This document shows positions 9,468 to 18,854 of a DNA stretch of 64,000 bases, piece after piece. A program made the translations under genes and the position numbers. Below the pieces are notes generated by a model. The model saw nothing but the letters and a program-made list of their open reading frames with translations, was not told where the DNA came from and did not search any database. Within the stretch, counting starts at the first letter, position 1; each line of letters begins with the position of its first letter. Origin of the DNA: Labilibaculum sp041595635 (GTDB lineage Bacteria > Bacteroidota > Bacteroidia > Bacteroidales > Marinifilaceae); the NCBI RefSeq assembly GCF_041595635.1, contig NZ_JBFHJW010000006.1:45832-109831 (forward strand), written 5' to 3'.

Positions 9468-10202
9468 TTACTGATTGAGTTCTTTTCTGATGACAGATTC
9501 GAGTTGATCGGTTAGCTCAACAGCATCTCTTCCTGCTGGTTCTATAGGATCCAAAACTTTATAACCCACCTTAGCACCCAAGCACAAAGGAAACATTCCT
9601 TTCTGTTCAATTTTGTAGTTACCATCAATCACAAAAGGAACCAAAAGCGCATTGGGCGCTGCTTTTAGCAAAGCTTCAATTCCGCCAGCTTTAAACTTTT
9701 TCATCGCTCCAGTTCTACTTCTTGTCCCCTCGGGGAAAATGCAGGCTGCATAATTTTTGTTTGCAATGAGCTGACCTAATTTAAAAATTTCAGGAATGGC
9801 TTGGGCTCGATTTTTCCGGTCGATTAGAGCAGATCCCGAATGACGAAGATTATAGGATACGCTGGGAATATTTTTAGACAGTTCCTTTTTTGAAATGAAC
9901 TTTGGATGGTGTTTACGAAATATCCACACCAAGGGAGGAATATCGTAAACTCCCTGATGATTGGAAACAATAATCAGCGGACGGTCAGTAGGCAAATCTA
10001 CTTTTACTCTGGATGCTATTCGAACCCCCAACAAAGCAACCACACGCATTAAAAAGAAATTAAGAACATCCACAGATTTTTTGTGGGCCTGATATCCGAA
10101 AAGCTTATCACAAACAACTTGAATCGGGTGAAATATTACCAACAGTAGAAGGAAAAAAATATAAAATATAACACTCAGTGGATAAGATAAAATCTTGATC
10201 AT
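9468..10202 (-). CDS. plsC: 1-acyl-sn-glycerol-3-phosphate acyltransferase (PlsC family)
   Basis: The enzyme transfers an acyl group to lysophosphatidic acid or a related acceptor in the inner membrane. 244 residues with an N-terminal membrane helix. The HX4D catalytic motif is NHQGVYD (His82-Asp87), and the second signature FPEGTRSRTG lies near residue 156, followed by the substrate-side motif VPFVIDG. It is first of a two-gene minus-strand unit with the patatin gene. Bacteroidota often carry several PlsC paralogues, so this need not be the main phospholipid enzyme. Confidence 0.88.
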   Translation of the reverse strand: MIKILSYPLSVIFYIFFLLLLVIFHPIQVVCDKLFGYQAHKKSVDVLNFFLMRVVALLGVRIASRVKVDLPTDRPLIIVSNHQGVYDIPPLVWIFRKHHPKFISKKELSKNIPSVSYNLRHSGSALIDRKNRAQAIPEIFKLGQLIANKNYAACIFPEGTRSRTGAMKKFKAGGIEALLKAAPNALLVPFVIDGNYKIEQKGMFPLCLGAKVGYKVLDPIEPAGRDAVELTDQLESVIRKELNQ

Positions 10203-10311
10203 TTACTTTTTTGAATTTGATTACTGCACAAAAGAACAAAAAAATAAATAGCTGAGAAAAGCTGATCAAAAAAAATTATTAACACCGAGTGTAAATGTGC
10301 TCATATTCAGA

Positions 10312-10343
10312 TCTAAAAAAAAAGCCTCCTTAATTAGGAAGCT
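10312..10343 (-). terminator. Terminator of the SIMPL-domain gene
   Basis: On the minus strand an 8-bp stem with one G-U wobble (10323-10343 overall, 5-nt loop) is followed by a run of Ts complementary to the A-tract at 10312-10322, just past the stop at 10358. Confidence 0.75.
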
Positions 10344-10357
10344 CATATTCGAGGAAT

Positions 10358-11050
10358 TTATTCGAGAGCAAAATTAATGAGGACCGAATATTCCAGCTTA
10401 ATTTTCTCAAAATCGAGCTCAGGCATCTCCATATCCGATTCGTAACTAATGCTTTTCAAACTGAATTTAGTTTTGTTCATTCTCACTCCGTACGAAGATG
10501 AAATTTCGTTCATATAAATAGCTCGTCCAACCTTTTGATCAATGGCCTCAGCCAAAGCTATCGCTTTTTCTTTCCCTTCTTTTACTGCATTCACCTTAAC
10601 TTGACGGCGGTATTTTTCAATTTCAGAATGGTCAACCTTGACAATACTAATATTGGATATTTTAATCTGATCTAATTCGACAAAGACTTTGCCCAATGTT
10701 TTTGAATCGTGTACCAGTAGCTGAAAATCTTTTGATTTTTTAGCGTCGGCACGTCTAATAAAATAAGTACTTAAGTTACTGCTAAAATCGGAAACGGATA
10801 GCTGTTTTTCCAGATTAATACCTGCCTTTTTCAAAGCCACAAACATTTGCTTTTCCAGCACTTCAATGCTTTCCTTATTTTTAGTATCCAGTTCGTCTAA
10901 ATGAATGTTTAAATAAATTTCGTCGGGAACCACTTCTAGTTCCGCGGTTCCTTTTACTTCGATGTAATTTTGATCAATAAAGTTTTTTTGCGCCTGTACT
11001 GATATTGCAGCAAAAAAAACAAACAATAGTATAACTGCATTTTTTTTCAT
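10358..11050 (-). CDS. SIMPL domain (DUF541) protein, exported
   Basis: 230 residues with a clear signal peptide (AISVQAQ), hence periplasmic or surface located. The mature part starts with the SIMPL pattern YIEVKGTAELEVVPDEI and contains the repeated amphipathic strand-helix arrangement with KVNAVKEGKEKAIALAEAID, typical for DUF541/SIMPL. Family members include mammalian SIMPL and bacterial oxidative-stress related periplasmic proteins; the biochemical role is not known. Single gene. Confidence 0.8.
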   Translation of the reverse strand: MKKNAVILLFVFFAAISVQAQKNFIDQNYIEVKGTAELEVVPDEIYLNIHLDELDTKNKESIEVLEKQMFVALKKAGINLEKQLSVSDFSSNLSTYFIRRADAKKSKDFQLLVHDSKTLGKVFVELDQIKISNISIVKVDHSEIEKYRRQVKVNAVKEGKEKAIALAEAIDQKVGRAIYMNEISSSYGVRMNKTKFSLKSISYESDMEMPELDFEKIKLEYSVLINFALE

Positions 11051-11602
11051 GTTTTTATATTTTTGTGTATAAGTATTATTTTCAAATCAGATGAAAACAA
11101 ATACCGTGCTAAAAAATTGCATTGCCCTCAAATTTTTCAGAAAGTATCGAACAGAAAAAGTGAAACAGTAATCACTTTACTCTCTTAAAATTAGAAATTT
11201 ATAGGTAGTCTAAGAACATAAACCTATTCTTTTTATTCACCTATAGATATAAATCGAGCATTGGTTAACATATAATGAATGAAATCGGAGGTTCTCTAAT
11301 TGAAATTTTAGCATTTCATTTACCAACTGCTAAAAAGAATAATTACACCAATAAAAATCAATTTGCAGATCCACTCTAAGCAAATTTGCGGTATAAATAT
11401 TATTAAGACACCTATAAACACCGATGTTTATAATAAAAAATCGGCTTATTTAGTTCTGAAAAAAAAAATCGAAATGAGAAAGTAGCTCTTTGGAATGTGG
11501 AGGTAAACTATCAAATTTTAGCTTATTAAGAAAATTAGTAAGGGCTAACTCATTACTATTGAGCTAGCCCTTTACTACTTATACAAAATATTTTATGTTG
11601 AT
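11051..11602. other. 552-bp spacer without a recognised gene
   Basis: AT-rich sequence between two minus-strand genes. The only clear structure is the terminator hairpin at 11540-11572. No ORF with codon character or RNA gene is apparent. Confidence 0.6.
11540..11572 (-). terminator. Terminator of the DUF819 gene
   Basis: Arms 11540-11552 and 11560-11572 form a 13-bp stem with one A/C mismatch and a 7-nt loop. On the minus strand it is followed by a weak T-rich tail. It lies 31 bp past the stop at 11603. Confidence 0.65.
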
Positions 11603-12862
11603 TTAATGTGCTACTACTTGCATAAGAACACCACACAACCAAGCCCCATAGGTACCCAATGCGTAGCCTATTACTGCAAGTAAAACACCCACAGGTGCCA
11701 GCGATGGATGAAATGCTGCAGCAACTACCGGTGCACTTGCTGCACCTCCAATGTTTGCTTTACTTCCCACTGCGAGAAAAAAGAAAGGTGCTCTAATAAT
11801 TTTCCCCACGACAAGTAACAATATCACATGGATGGACATCCAAATAGCTCCGACCATAAAAAGTCCTGGATGCTCAAAAATCTTGGTTACATTCATTTTC
11901 ATTCCAATGGTAGCTACCAAAATATAAATAAAAACAGTCCCTATTTTAGAAGCTCCCGCTCCCTCATAATTCCTTAATTTGGTAAAGGACATTCCAATTC
12001 CCATAGTAGTTGACAAAATAATCAACCAAAAGAAGTTAGAGGTTAGGCTTAATTTATTCAAGTACGGAGCATTTTCCGCAATAAAGGGAGCAATATTATC
12101 AGCCAAAAAGTGCGCCAAGCCAGTAACTCCAAGTCCCAACGCCAGTATTACCATTAAATCGGTAGTGGAAGCAACTCTCGACATACGTTGAGTAAAATCG
12201 TGCATTTTATCTTTTAAGGTTTCCACGCTGCTTGCATCTGCTTTAAAGTATTTATCAATCTGTTTCGATTTTCCCACACCAATCAGTAAAAGGGCCATCC
12301 AAACTTCAGCAACCAAAACATCAACTGTTATCATTATGGAGTAAAGCCTATCCGAAGGTTTAAATATTTCGTACATAGAGGCTTGATTTGCCCCTCCACC
12401 AATCCAACTTCCGGCAATGGTAGTCATGCCACGCCACACTGCTTCAGGACCTGCTCCACCAACAAGATCGGGGTTAAAAGAAGAGGTAATTAATATGGCT
12501 AACGGACCACCGATAACAACACCAAAGGTTCCAGTTAAAAACATGATTAAAGCTTTATTACCTAATTTAAAAACTTCTCTTAGATCGATACTTAATGTTA
12601 ATAGCACCAAACTAGCAGGCAATAAATAACGTGAGGCAACAAAGTATAAATTGGAATGTTCTCCATCTACAATACCAAAAGTAGTCAATAAACTGGGTAA
12701 AAAGTAGCACAGCAATAACATGGGCACTGCTGTATAAAATTTCTTAAAAAAAGGTTTATCTAAATTACTGGTGTAAAATATAAGTGCCAACATGGCCATT
12801 AAAATTCCAAATACAACGGCATCATTAGTAATTAAAGCATCTACGTGTTCTGTTCCGGCCAT
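11603..12862 (-). CDS. DUF819 family membrane protein
   Basis: 419 residues, about eleven or twelve predicted transmembrane helices. The sequence carries the DUF819 signatures: RYLLPASLVLLTLSIDLREV in an early helix, TIAGSWIGGGANQASM in the middle, and GSKANIGGAASAPVVAAAFH near the end. The two glycine/small-residue loops suggest a transporter with inverted repeats, and the family resembles secondary carriers. The substrate is unknown. Monocistronic, with a terminator on one side and a 960-bp spacer on the other. Confidence 0.82.
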   Translation of the reverse strand: MAGTEHVDALITNDAVVFGILMAMLALIFYTSNLDKPFFKKFYTAVPMLLLCYFLPSLLTTFGIVDGEHSNLYFVASRYLLPASLVLLTLSIDLREVFKLGNKALIMFLTGTFGVVIGGPLAILITSSFNPDLVGGAGPEAVWRGMTTIAGSWIGGGANQASMYEIFKPSDRLYSIMITVDVLVAEVWMALLLIGVGKSKQIDKYFKADASSVETLKDKMHDFTQRMSRVASTTDLMVILALGLGVTGLAHFLADNIAPFIAENAPYLNKLSLTSNFFWLIILSTTMGIGMSFTKLRNYEGAGASKIGTVFIYILVATIGMKMNVTKIFEHPGLFMVGAIWMSIHVILLLVVGKIIRAPFFFLAVGSKANIGGAASAPVVAAAFHPSLAPVGVLLAVIGYALGTYGAWLCGVLMQVVAH

Positions 12863-13825
12863 AAAAAAATAAAATTTGAGTCCATAAGGATAATCACACC
12901 ATTTATTTAATCAATTCCACAAAGGGTGTATTCCTATCTAATTAAAATAAATCGCTAATATACTTGAAGTTTTACTGAACCCCATTTATCTACCCTTATT
13001 TTTCGTAAATATTTTTACAAATTTGCGACTTATGACAACACAAACCCTCAATTTACGCTAGTCTATTGCAAAAAATAAGAATTTATTATAAACATACTAT
13101 TATGGAGCCGTTCCGAAATACAAAATACAATGTGTGTGTGATGTAGTAGAAAATTCGAAGAATGGTTCATTATTAAAAAACAACTTGGCAAGATTTTAAA
13201 TTGCTCACCCCAACAGTTATTATATAATCAATGCCTGATTTAGAAATACTGCTTAGTAAGATTGAAACAAAGTATAAGCGGAGCATGCGCTATTAAAAAA
13301 ACACCTACTCCGCCAACCTTTCCAAAATATTGAATGCTAGTATTATTTAATGAACTAAACCTAAATAACTGGTCTAGTAAGCAAACTAATCGGAATCACC
13401 TACCAAACGCACATACTTTTATTAAGTACGTTCCATGCGTAAGTAACATTAGTTTACCTTTTCCGATTTCTTTAAATTTAACTTGTCAACTAATTATAAA
13501 AAAACAGAATCAATGAACTTGTTGATATTACCATCAAACAGACTAATTTTATCAACAAAATCCATTTTTTTGCTCATAATAATATGCAAATAAAAAAATC
13601 AAAATGTAGTTAGTTGAATTGTTTTTTGAAATGTATTTTGCTTGTATAATACTGACACATACTTTTTATAGCATTTTATCCACGTATTTGCTCAAATTTT
13701 GTTTGATAAAACAATTCCACCTATTGGTACATCTTTCCCTCAAAAATTCCCTTATATTAAGAGGAAAACTTTCAGTTGATTTACTAACAAGCATCTGCTT
13801 TATTTTGTACTAATGTGCTTCCAAA
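12863..13825. other. 963-bp spacer without a recognised gene
   Basis: Very AT-rich region. Short ORFs of about 60 codons occur (13334-13516 and 13619-13813 on the plus strand), but they have no family motifs, no signal and no ribosome site, and look like chance frames. A short GT run is present near 13132-13139. Nothing else can be supported. Confidence 0.55.
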
Positions 13826-14191
13826 CTAGGCAATAAGTAAAATCTTCTCCATCTTGCGTCCCTTCGCTAACTCATCCACTAATTTATCCAAATATCGCAC
13901 TTGTTGAGTTAAAGGATTTTCAATTTCCTCTACCCTGTATCCACAAATTATACCTTTAATGAATTTTGCATTGGGATTCAATTTGGCATCCTTAAAAAAG
14001 GATTCAAATGTTACTTCTTTATCAATAATTTCTTTCAAGTTATTTTCATCATAACCTGTTAACCATTCAATTACTCGATTCAGTTCTTCCTTCGTTCTTC
14101 CTTTCTTCTCAATTTTTGTAAGGTAATGAGGATAAACCGAAGCAAACGTCATTTTTGCAATGCGTGCATCGTGATGGCTTGTATTACTCAT
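13826..14191 (-). CDS. DUF2200 domain protein
   Basis: 121 residues. The sequence matches the DUF2200 pattern throughout: start HDARIAKMTFASVYPHY, then the tryptophan-centred EELNRVIEWLTGYD, then FKDAKLNPNAKFIKGIICGY and the end RYLDKLVDELAKGRKMEKIL. The family is annotated as hypothetical and small soluble; function unknown. It is transcribed away from the small membrane-protein gene 24 bp upstream, so it is possibly co-transcribed with it. Confidence 0.85.
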   Translation of the reverse strand: MSNTSHHDARIAKMTFASVYPHYLTKIEKKGRTKEELNRVIEWLTGYDENNLKEIIDKEVTFESFFKDAKLNPNAKFIKGIICGYRVEEIENPLTQQVRYLDKLVDELAKGRKMEKILLIA

Positions 14192-14215
14192 ATTCTTTTT
14201 CTGATAAGTTATTTA

Positions 14216-14500
14216 TTAATTCCCGCCAAATGGAGTTCCGAATATTCCCACTGCCAATTCCATCCAAATAAGAAGTACGATGATTAAAATAACGGACAAC
14301 ATAATCATTTTATACTTCCTATTCTCTATTTTTCTTATAACAGCTTCACATATCAAGCCTGTTCCCAAAAGAAGTGCTCCTGCAATTACAAAATCGGCTA
14401 GCTCCCAATTCACTTCATTGCTAAAATGCATGGCTATCAATGGAATTAGCAATACAAATAAAGATATTAAAACAATGATAATGAGTCTTTTGTTTTTCAT
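14216..14500 (-). CDS. Small hypothetical three-helix membrane protein
   Basis: About 94 residues from the ATG at 14500; a longer frame starts at 14542, but the residues before MKNKRLIII look non-coding. Three hydrophobic segments are visible, beginning with LIIIVLISLFVLLIPLIAMH, then ALLLGTGLICEAVI, then MIMLSVILIIVLLIWMEL. The end (GIFGTPFGGN) is a short glycine-rich tail. I recognise no catalytic motif. The layout resembles small uncharacterised membrane proteins of Bacteroidota and Bacillota. Confidence 0.6.
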   Translation of the reverse strand: MKNKRLIIIVLISLFVLLIPLIAMHFSNEVNWELADFVIAGALLLGTGLICEAVIRKIENRKYKMIMLSVILIIVLLIWMELAVGIFGTPFGGN

Positions 14501-14556
14501 AGTCTTACATTGGCTTTTACTAAACAATTGTCTATAACTCAATTTTTGAATTTGTG

Positions 14557-15099
14557 CTAATCTATTTTCGATTCAAGTTCTAAAAGTGCTTTGTACGAAT
14601 TTCCCTTTAAACCCAACTCAATACCAAATGCAGGTTCTGTATTGTAGCCTTTCTGCTCCAATTCAATAATTCGTTGCCGAAAAGCCTCCCCTTTTTCGTT
14701 AATTAATTTATTTTCTATGATCATGTATCGATAGGCACTTTGTTGTTTGGTAGGAATGTTCTGCCCAAAAATTTCAATTTCAAATCCATCAATCATGAAA
14801 TACGCAAGCGTATCCTGAGTTGGTAGTTCTGCAATTTCCCAAATTTTAAATCCTATGGCATCACCAAATTCTTCTGTAAGGAGTTTTTTGAAATGAGACT
14901 TGTTCTCACAATAGCATATTATATCAAGGTCGCTATTTTCTATATCGATATTAATTGGAATTGTACCCACAAGAATTGGGGTAAACTGGCTAAGTTTTTC
15001 GAGAATCCTGTACTTGGTAAGAAGCATATAAGCTCGTTTTTGCTTTTCACTTCCATTTTTTAAGTAATCAATATTTTCAAAGCAAGTGTCTGTTTCCAT
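14557..15099 (-). CDS. DUF4269 protein, copy 1
   Basis: 180 residues from the ATG at 15099; an upstream TTG at 15123 is possible, but the adjacent paralogue starts at the equivalent methionine. DUF4269 motifs are clear: IDYLKNGSEKQKRAY at the start, then GTIPINIDIENSDLDIICYC, which resembles a nucleotidyltransferase-type G-x-x-[SD]-D-x-D core, and GFEIEIFGQNIPTKQQSAYR. The family's activity is not known; the nucleotidyltransferase-like reading is inference. It stands 137 bp from a second copy of the same gene on the same strand. Confidence 0.8.
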   Translation of the reverse strand: METDTCFENIDYLKNGSEKQKRAYMLLTKYRILEKLSQFTPILVGTIPINIDIENSDLDIICYCENKSHFKKLLTEEFGDAIGFKIWEIAELPTQDTLAYFMIDGFEIEIFGQNIPTKQQSAYRYMIIENKLINEKGEAFRQRIIELEQKGYNTEPAFGIELGLKGNSYKALLELESKID

Positions 15100-15182
15100 G
15101 ATTTTTCCATTATTGCGATACAATACAGTAGCAGCCTATCAGTTTTTTACCCGTCAATTTACAAAAAAATTCAAACGATTAC

Positions 15183-15197
15183 GTAGGTTAAACCTAC
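15183..15197. repeat. Inverted repeat GTAGGTT-A-AACCTAC
   Basis: A perfect 7-bp inverted repeat around one base, between the two DUF4269 copies and 84 bp before the start of copy 1. It could be an operator or a short hairpin; there is no T-run on either side. Confidence 0.35.
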
Positions 15198-15235
15198 AAT
15201 TATTGATTTAATTATTATCATAGTTTGTGAATCAA

Positions 15236-15778
15236 CTAATCTATTTTCGTTCCAAGTTCTAAAAGGGCTTTGTATGAATCTCCCACTAAACCCAACTCAA
15301 TACCAAAAGCAGGTTCTGTTTTGTAACCTTTCTGCTTCAAAGCGATAATTCGCTGTCGAAAACCTTCGCCTTCTTCCTTAATCAGTTTATTTTCTATAAT
15401 CATGTGTCGATAGGCATTTTGTTGCTTACTGGGAATGTTCTGTCCAAAAATCTCAATTTCAAATCCATCGATTACAAAATTAGCAACCGTATCCTGAGTT
15501 GATAACTCTGTATTTTCCCACATTTTAAAGCCTTCTACACCGGCAAATTTTTCCTCAAGGAATTTTTTAAAATAAGCCTTGTCCTTGCAATAACAGATAA
15601 TATCGAGATCGCTACTCTCTATATCAATATTAATTGGAATGGTGCCCACAAGAATTGGGTCGAATTCCCAGAGTGTTTCGAGTATCCGGCACTTGGTAAG
15701 CAGGTTGTAAACTCGCTTTTGCTTTTCATTCCCATCTTTTAGGTAGTCTATATTGTCAAAGTTATGCTCTAATTCCAT
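15236..15778 (-). CDS. DUF4269 protein, copy 2
   Basis: 180 residues, the same length as the neighbouring copy and strongly similar along the whole chain (for example GTIPINIDIESSDLDIICYC and GFEIEIFGQNIPSKQQNAYR). The two therefore arose by tandem duplication. Differences are scattered rather than clustered, and the putative SDLDI acidic pair is kept in both, which suggests both are functional. The function is not known. The ATG at 15778 fits the family N-terminus. Confidence 0.8.
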   Translation of the reverse strand: MELEHNFDNIDYLKDGNEKQKRVYNLLTKCRILETLWEFDPILVGTIPINIDIESSDLDIICYCKDKAYFKKFLEEKFAGVEGFKMWENTELSTQDTVANFVIDGFEIEIFGQNIPSKQQNAYRHMIIENKLIKEEGEGFRQRIIALKQKGYKTEPAFGIELGLVGDSYKALLELGTKID

Positions 15779-15910
15779 GCATCTCCCATTATTCTAGTTA
15801 AGTTTCAGCTTGCCTGATTTGCAGCCTTCAAAATGCAAAAAAAATTGCAACGACCTGCCTTGAATTTACAGGTATCTTGGCTTAGTAAGGATGAACGATG
15901 AGACATTCTA

Positions 15911-16408
15911 CTAATCGATGCCTACAACAGTACTGCGGCGTTCCAACAAAGCTACATCACGCCATTTGCCTTCCATTTTGCCAATGCGCTTCTTAATTCC
16001 GATTGTGCTAAATCCATGTTTGTGGTGCAAGTTAATACTTCCCGTATTCTCTGGAAAAACTCCCGATTGTAAGGTCCAAATCCCTTTCTCCTCCGATTCT
16101 TTAATTATGGCATCCATCATTTTATGGCCAAGCCCTTTTCCTCTATAAGCAGAATCAACGTAAACACTCAACTCGGCAACACCCGCATAAACCGGTCTGC
16201 TAGAAATTGGCGATAAAGCCGCCCATACAACTATTTTACCATTAACTAAGCCCACTAATCTACAATGCTTACTGTGTGCCTTATTCCAGGAATCCCAGTC
16301 GGGAATCTCGTTTTGAAAGGTTGCATTTTTAGTGGCAATACCCATTTCGTAAATTCGTGCAACATCTGCCCAACTCTCTTTGGTCATTGGTTGAATGCTA
16401 AGATCCAT
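15911..16408 (-). CDS. GNAT N-acetyltransferase (phosphinothricin/L-amino acid acetyltransferase type)
   Basis: 165 residues. The domain has the acetyl-CoA loop YRGKGLGHKMM (Q/RxxGxG/A), preceded by the strand AELSVYVDSAY, and the C-terminal family pattern NTGSINLHHKHGF. The N-terminal IYEMGIATKNATFQNEIPDW segment is typical of the Pat/MnaT subgroup, which acetylates phosphinothricin, methionine sulfone or related amino acids. It is cytosolic. No neighbour suggests a specific substrate. Confidence 0.85.
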   Translation of the reverse strand: MDLSIQPMTKESWADVARIYEMGIATKNATFQNEIPDWDSWNKAHSKHCRLVGLVNGKIVVWAALSPISSRPVYAGVAELSVYVDSAYRGKGLGHKMMDAIIKESEEKGIWTLQSGVFPENTGSINLHHKHGFSTIGIKKRIGKMEGKWRDVALLERRSTVVGID

Positions 16409-16847
16409 AATTTTCTATCAGTTTAAAGTTCGCAATACCATTTGTACACTTGTCAGCATTTGGGAAAAACCAACATGGCTTGTTTCTTCCCTTTGGCAAA
16501 GCACAAACAGCCTATTTCTTTAATTATGTGAATCTACAAAACGACAAAACTTAAACAAAAAAATTGGCACCCTATTTTCTAAAAAACCATATTTAAAGAA
16601 ACACCCCCTATTTTTACAATGTTTCTTGCATAAAAAGCTGTTTATGACTTGATAGAGTGTAAAATTAGAATTATTAAACTTGGGTAGAATTCGGATTAGG
16701 AGATAATTGTAGGTCTCGAAAAATTGCGATCTTGTAGTTGTAAAGCTTGATTTGAGCTATTAATAAGTTTAAAATTAAAAAACGCTGCTGATCTTGATCA
16801 ATCTTTTACTTTTAGCAAACCATTTTCCAGTAGCTAAAATAGTAAAC
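16409..16847. other. 439-bp spacer without a recognised gene
   Basis: AT-rich spacer between two minus-strand genes. No convincing ORF, hairpin with T-run or RNA gene is seen. Confidence 0.5.
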
Positions 16848-17336
16848 TTAGCCTTTGCGGTACATTGCCTGAATTAATGAAATACCTGTTTGAGTCTTAA
16901 AATATTTCTTTTGGATGCTCTCAATCGAGCGATCTGGCATTTTATCTTCATCAATATTAACTAAGAAATCTGCTTCCACCAATATCTGAAAATCCAGTCC
17001 ATCTATTTTCTGATAGGAATGATGATGCCCGATTAAATAACAGATTCTATGAAGATTTTCCCTTGTAAGATTAATATCGGATAGTAAATCTATTGCAACA
17101 GCAGGACCCTCTTTTTCCTGATAAGGTCCACTTGTGTTATCGTATTTTTCTTCGGCATTCTTAATGCCAATATCATGAAGAATCGCAGCCATGTCAAGGA
17201 CTAATAATTCATTATCCGATAAATTCTCTCTGCGTGCAATACAACTTGCAAACCCATAAACTTTTAGCGCATGGTTTATTCTCCGAACATCTTTTCCGAA
17301 GTACTCAATCATCTTCTGTATTATTCTATCTGTCAT
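16848..17336 (-). CDS. HD domain phosphohydrolase
   Basis: 162 residues. The HD motif AAILHDIGIKNAEEKY gives the metal-binding His-Asp pair. An upstream His in RINHALKVYGFA and the downstream LIGHHHSYQKI supply the further histidines typical of HD proteins, and Asp in LVEADFLVN is the last metal ligand. Such small HD proteins hydrolyse nucleotides or related phosphate esters; the substrate is not predictable here. Single gene. Confidence 0.82.
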   Translation of the reverse strand: MTDRIIQKMIEYFGKDVRRINHALKVYGFASCIARRENLSDNELLVLDMAAILHDIGIKNAEEKYDNTSGPYQEKEGPAVAIDLLSDINLTRENLHRICYLIGHHHSYQKIDGLDFQILVEADFLVNIDEDKMPDRSIESIQKKYFKTQTGISLIQAMYRKG

Positions 17337-17668
17337 TCTACTTTACGGATATTGGTTTTTTTACTTATGGACAATGGCAAATATAAAGAATAGTAGCCGA
17401 TTTTGTGGTGATTTCTTGTTTGGTTATGGAAAGATTCAAATGGGTTACAAAGCTCGATATTTCATTATTCAGATATAATTCAACAGCATGAATATTTTGT
17501 AATGAGGGATCTGATTTTAATTTTTTACTAAAAATTCATACTATTTATTTGACGCGAACACTAAGTTTATCATGAAATTCTGCCTATTCCACAAGCAATT
17601 TCCATTTTTGCCAACTAATTTAGAAAAGTGGTAAAGCGCTTCTAAAAGATAAATCGGAATTTTGTCAG
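17337..17668. other. 332-bp divergent spacer
   Basis: Lies between the divergent HD-domain and MFS genes, so promoters for both must be here. No element could be placed with confidence. Confidence 0.45.
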
Positions 17669-18820
17669 ATGAATAAAATCTCAAACTTTGGAATTTTCAC
17701 ACTGCTATTTGTTAGCAGTTTAACCATTATGGTGGGCACAGTAATTGCACCATCGCTATCCGGAATTGTAAAAACAATAAATTTTGGCTTTTCGCCCAGT
17801 TGGCTAATTACTGTACCAGCCTTGGGTGTTGTGTTATTTGCCCCTTTAATTGGTCGCCTGCTAAACAAATTAGGAAGCATTAAATTGTTGTGTTTCGGTC
17901 TTGTTTCCTATGGAATTTTAGGCTTATTGGGTGCATTTATTTCCAACGACTACCTATTAATTTTAGACCGTTTTCTGCTTGGAGCCGCAACGGTTACAAT
18001 TCAGGTATCGGTAACCACTTATATAGTTGAAATTTTCACCAACGAAACCCGCTTAAAAATGATTGCCTGGCAAGGAATGGCCATTGAAATGGGTGGTGTA
18101 ATTTTTCTGGCAATGGGTGGTATTTTAGGTCAAATGCATTGGCAATACCCTTTTTATATTTATTTGAGTGCGATTATTTGTGTGTTCTTAGTTTTTAATA
18201 CCTTACCGAAATCGCAAGCTAAAAAACAGGAGCAAAAAGTGCTTTCGACATCAAATCCGAAAAATCATTCCAGAATTAGAATAATTTTTTGCGCTTCGCT
18301 ATTGGCCATGATGTTGTTCTTTGTTGGCATTGTTACTTTACCCCTCTATTTGCCAGATTGCTTTACTTTTAACGAATCGGAAACAGGCTATCTATTGGCT
18401 TTTATTTCGCTTACTGCTATTCTTACTGCCAGCCAAATGCCAAAAATGATTAGATTTTTGGGAGATGGAAAAACACTTAGCTTGGGTTTTGCATTTTATA
18501 TGTTGGCCTATCTGGTTTTGTCGAGTACAGCAAGCATTCCTTTTTTACTGCTATCGGCTCTATTTTTGGGCATTGGTTTTGGCCTTAGTATTCCGCTACT
18601 AAACCACATGATGATAGAAGCCAGCAACTCGGAAAATCAAGGAAAAAACTTAGGTTTGTATTCTATGGGTATTTTTGGAGGTCAATTTTTATCTACTTTC
18701 GTTCAATCTATTTCTGGTAATTACATAGCGGTTTATAGTTTTTCCGCTGTATTGGCATTTGTAGTTGGTGGCGTAATTTTTTACAACTTCCAAAATTCTC
18801 TAAAAGTTCAACTTGAATAA
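17669..18820 (+). CDS. Major facilitator superfamily transporter
   Basis: 383 residues with about twelve hydrophobic helices. The loop after helix 2 (GRLLNKLGSIKLLCFGLV) is the MFS motif A, and the helix 4/5 region has the GAATVTIQVSVTTYIVE pattern of drug/metabolite exporters. The protein sits in the inner membrane and is likely a proton-coupled exporter; the substrate is unknown. The next gene, an AraC-family regulator 34 bp downstream, probably controls it or is co-expressed with it. Confidence 0.85.
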   Translation: MNKISNFGIFTLLFVSSLTIMVGTVIAPSLSGIVKTINFGFSPSWLITVPALGVVLFAPLIGRLLNKLGSIKLLCFGLVSYGILGLLGAFISNDYLLILDRFLLGAATVTIQVSVTTYIVEIFTNETRLKMIAWQGMAIEMGGVIFLAMGGILGQMHWQYPFYIYLSAIICVFLVFNTLPKSQAKKQEQKVLSTSNPKNHSRIRIIFCASLLAMMLFFVGIVTLPLYLPDCFTFNESETGYLLAFISLTAILTASQMPKMIRFLGDGKTLSLGFAFYMLAYLVLSSTASIPFLLLSALFLGIGFGLSIPLLNHMMIEASNSENQGKNLGLYSMGIFGGQFLSTFVQSISGNYIAVYSFSAVLAFVVGGVIFYNFQNSLKVQLE

Positions 18821-18828
18821 ATTCTTGC

Positions 18829-18836
18829 TACTTTTG
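18829..18836 (+). promoter_or_regulatory. Candidate -7 box (TACTTTTG) before the AraC gene
   Basis: TACTTTTG matches TAnnTTTG and lies 18 bp before the AraC-family ATG, within the MFS-AraC spacer. It would allow separate expression of the regulator. No -33 element is clear. Confidence 0.35.
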
Positions 18837-18854
18837 AGAATATTTTAAGATCAA

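Noticed and set aside
13334..13813. Two plus-strand ORFs of 60-64 codons in the 963-bp spacer
   Set aside because: No motifs, no ribosome site, hydrophobic low-complexity frames typical of AT-rich chance ORFs.
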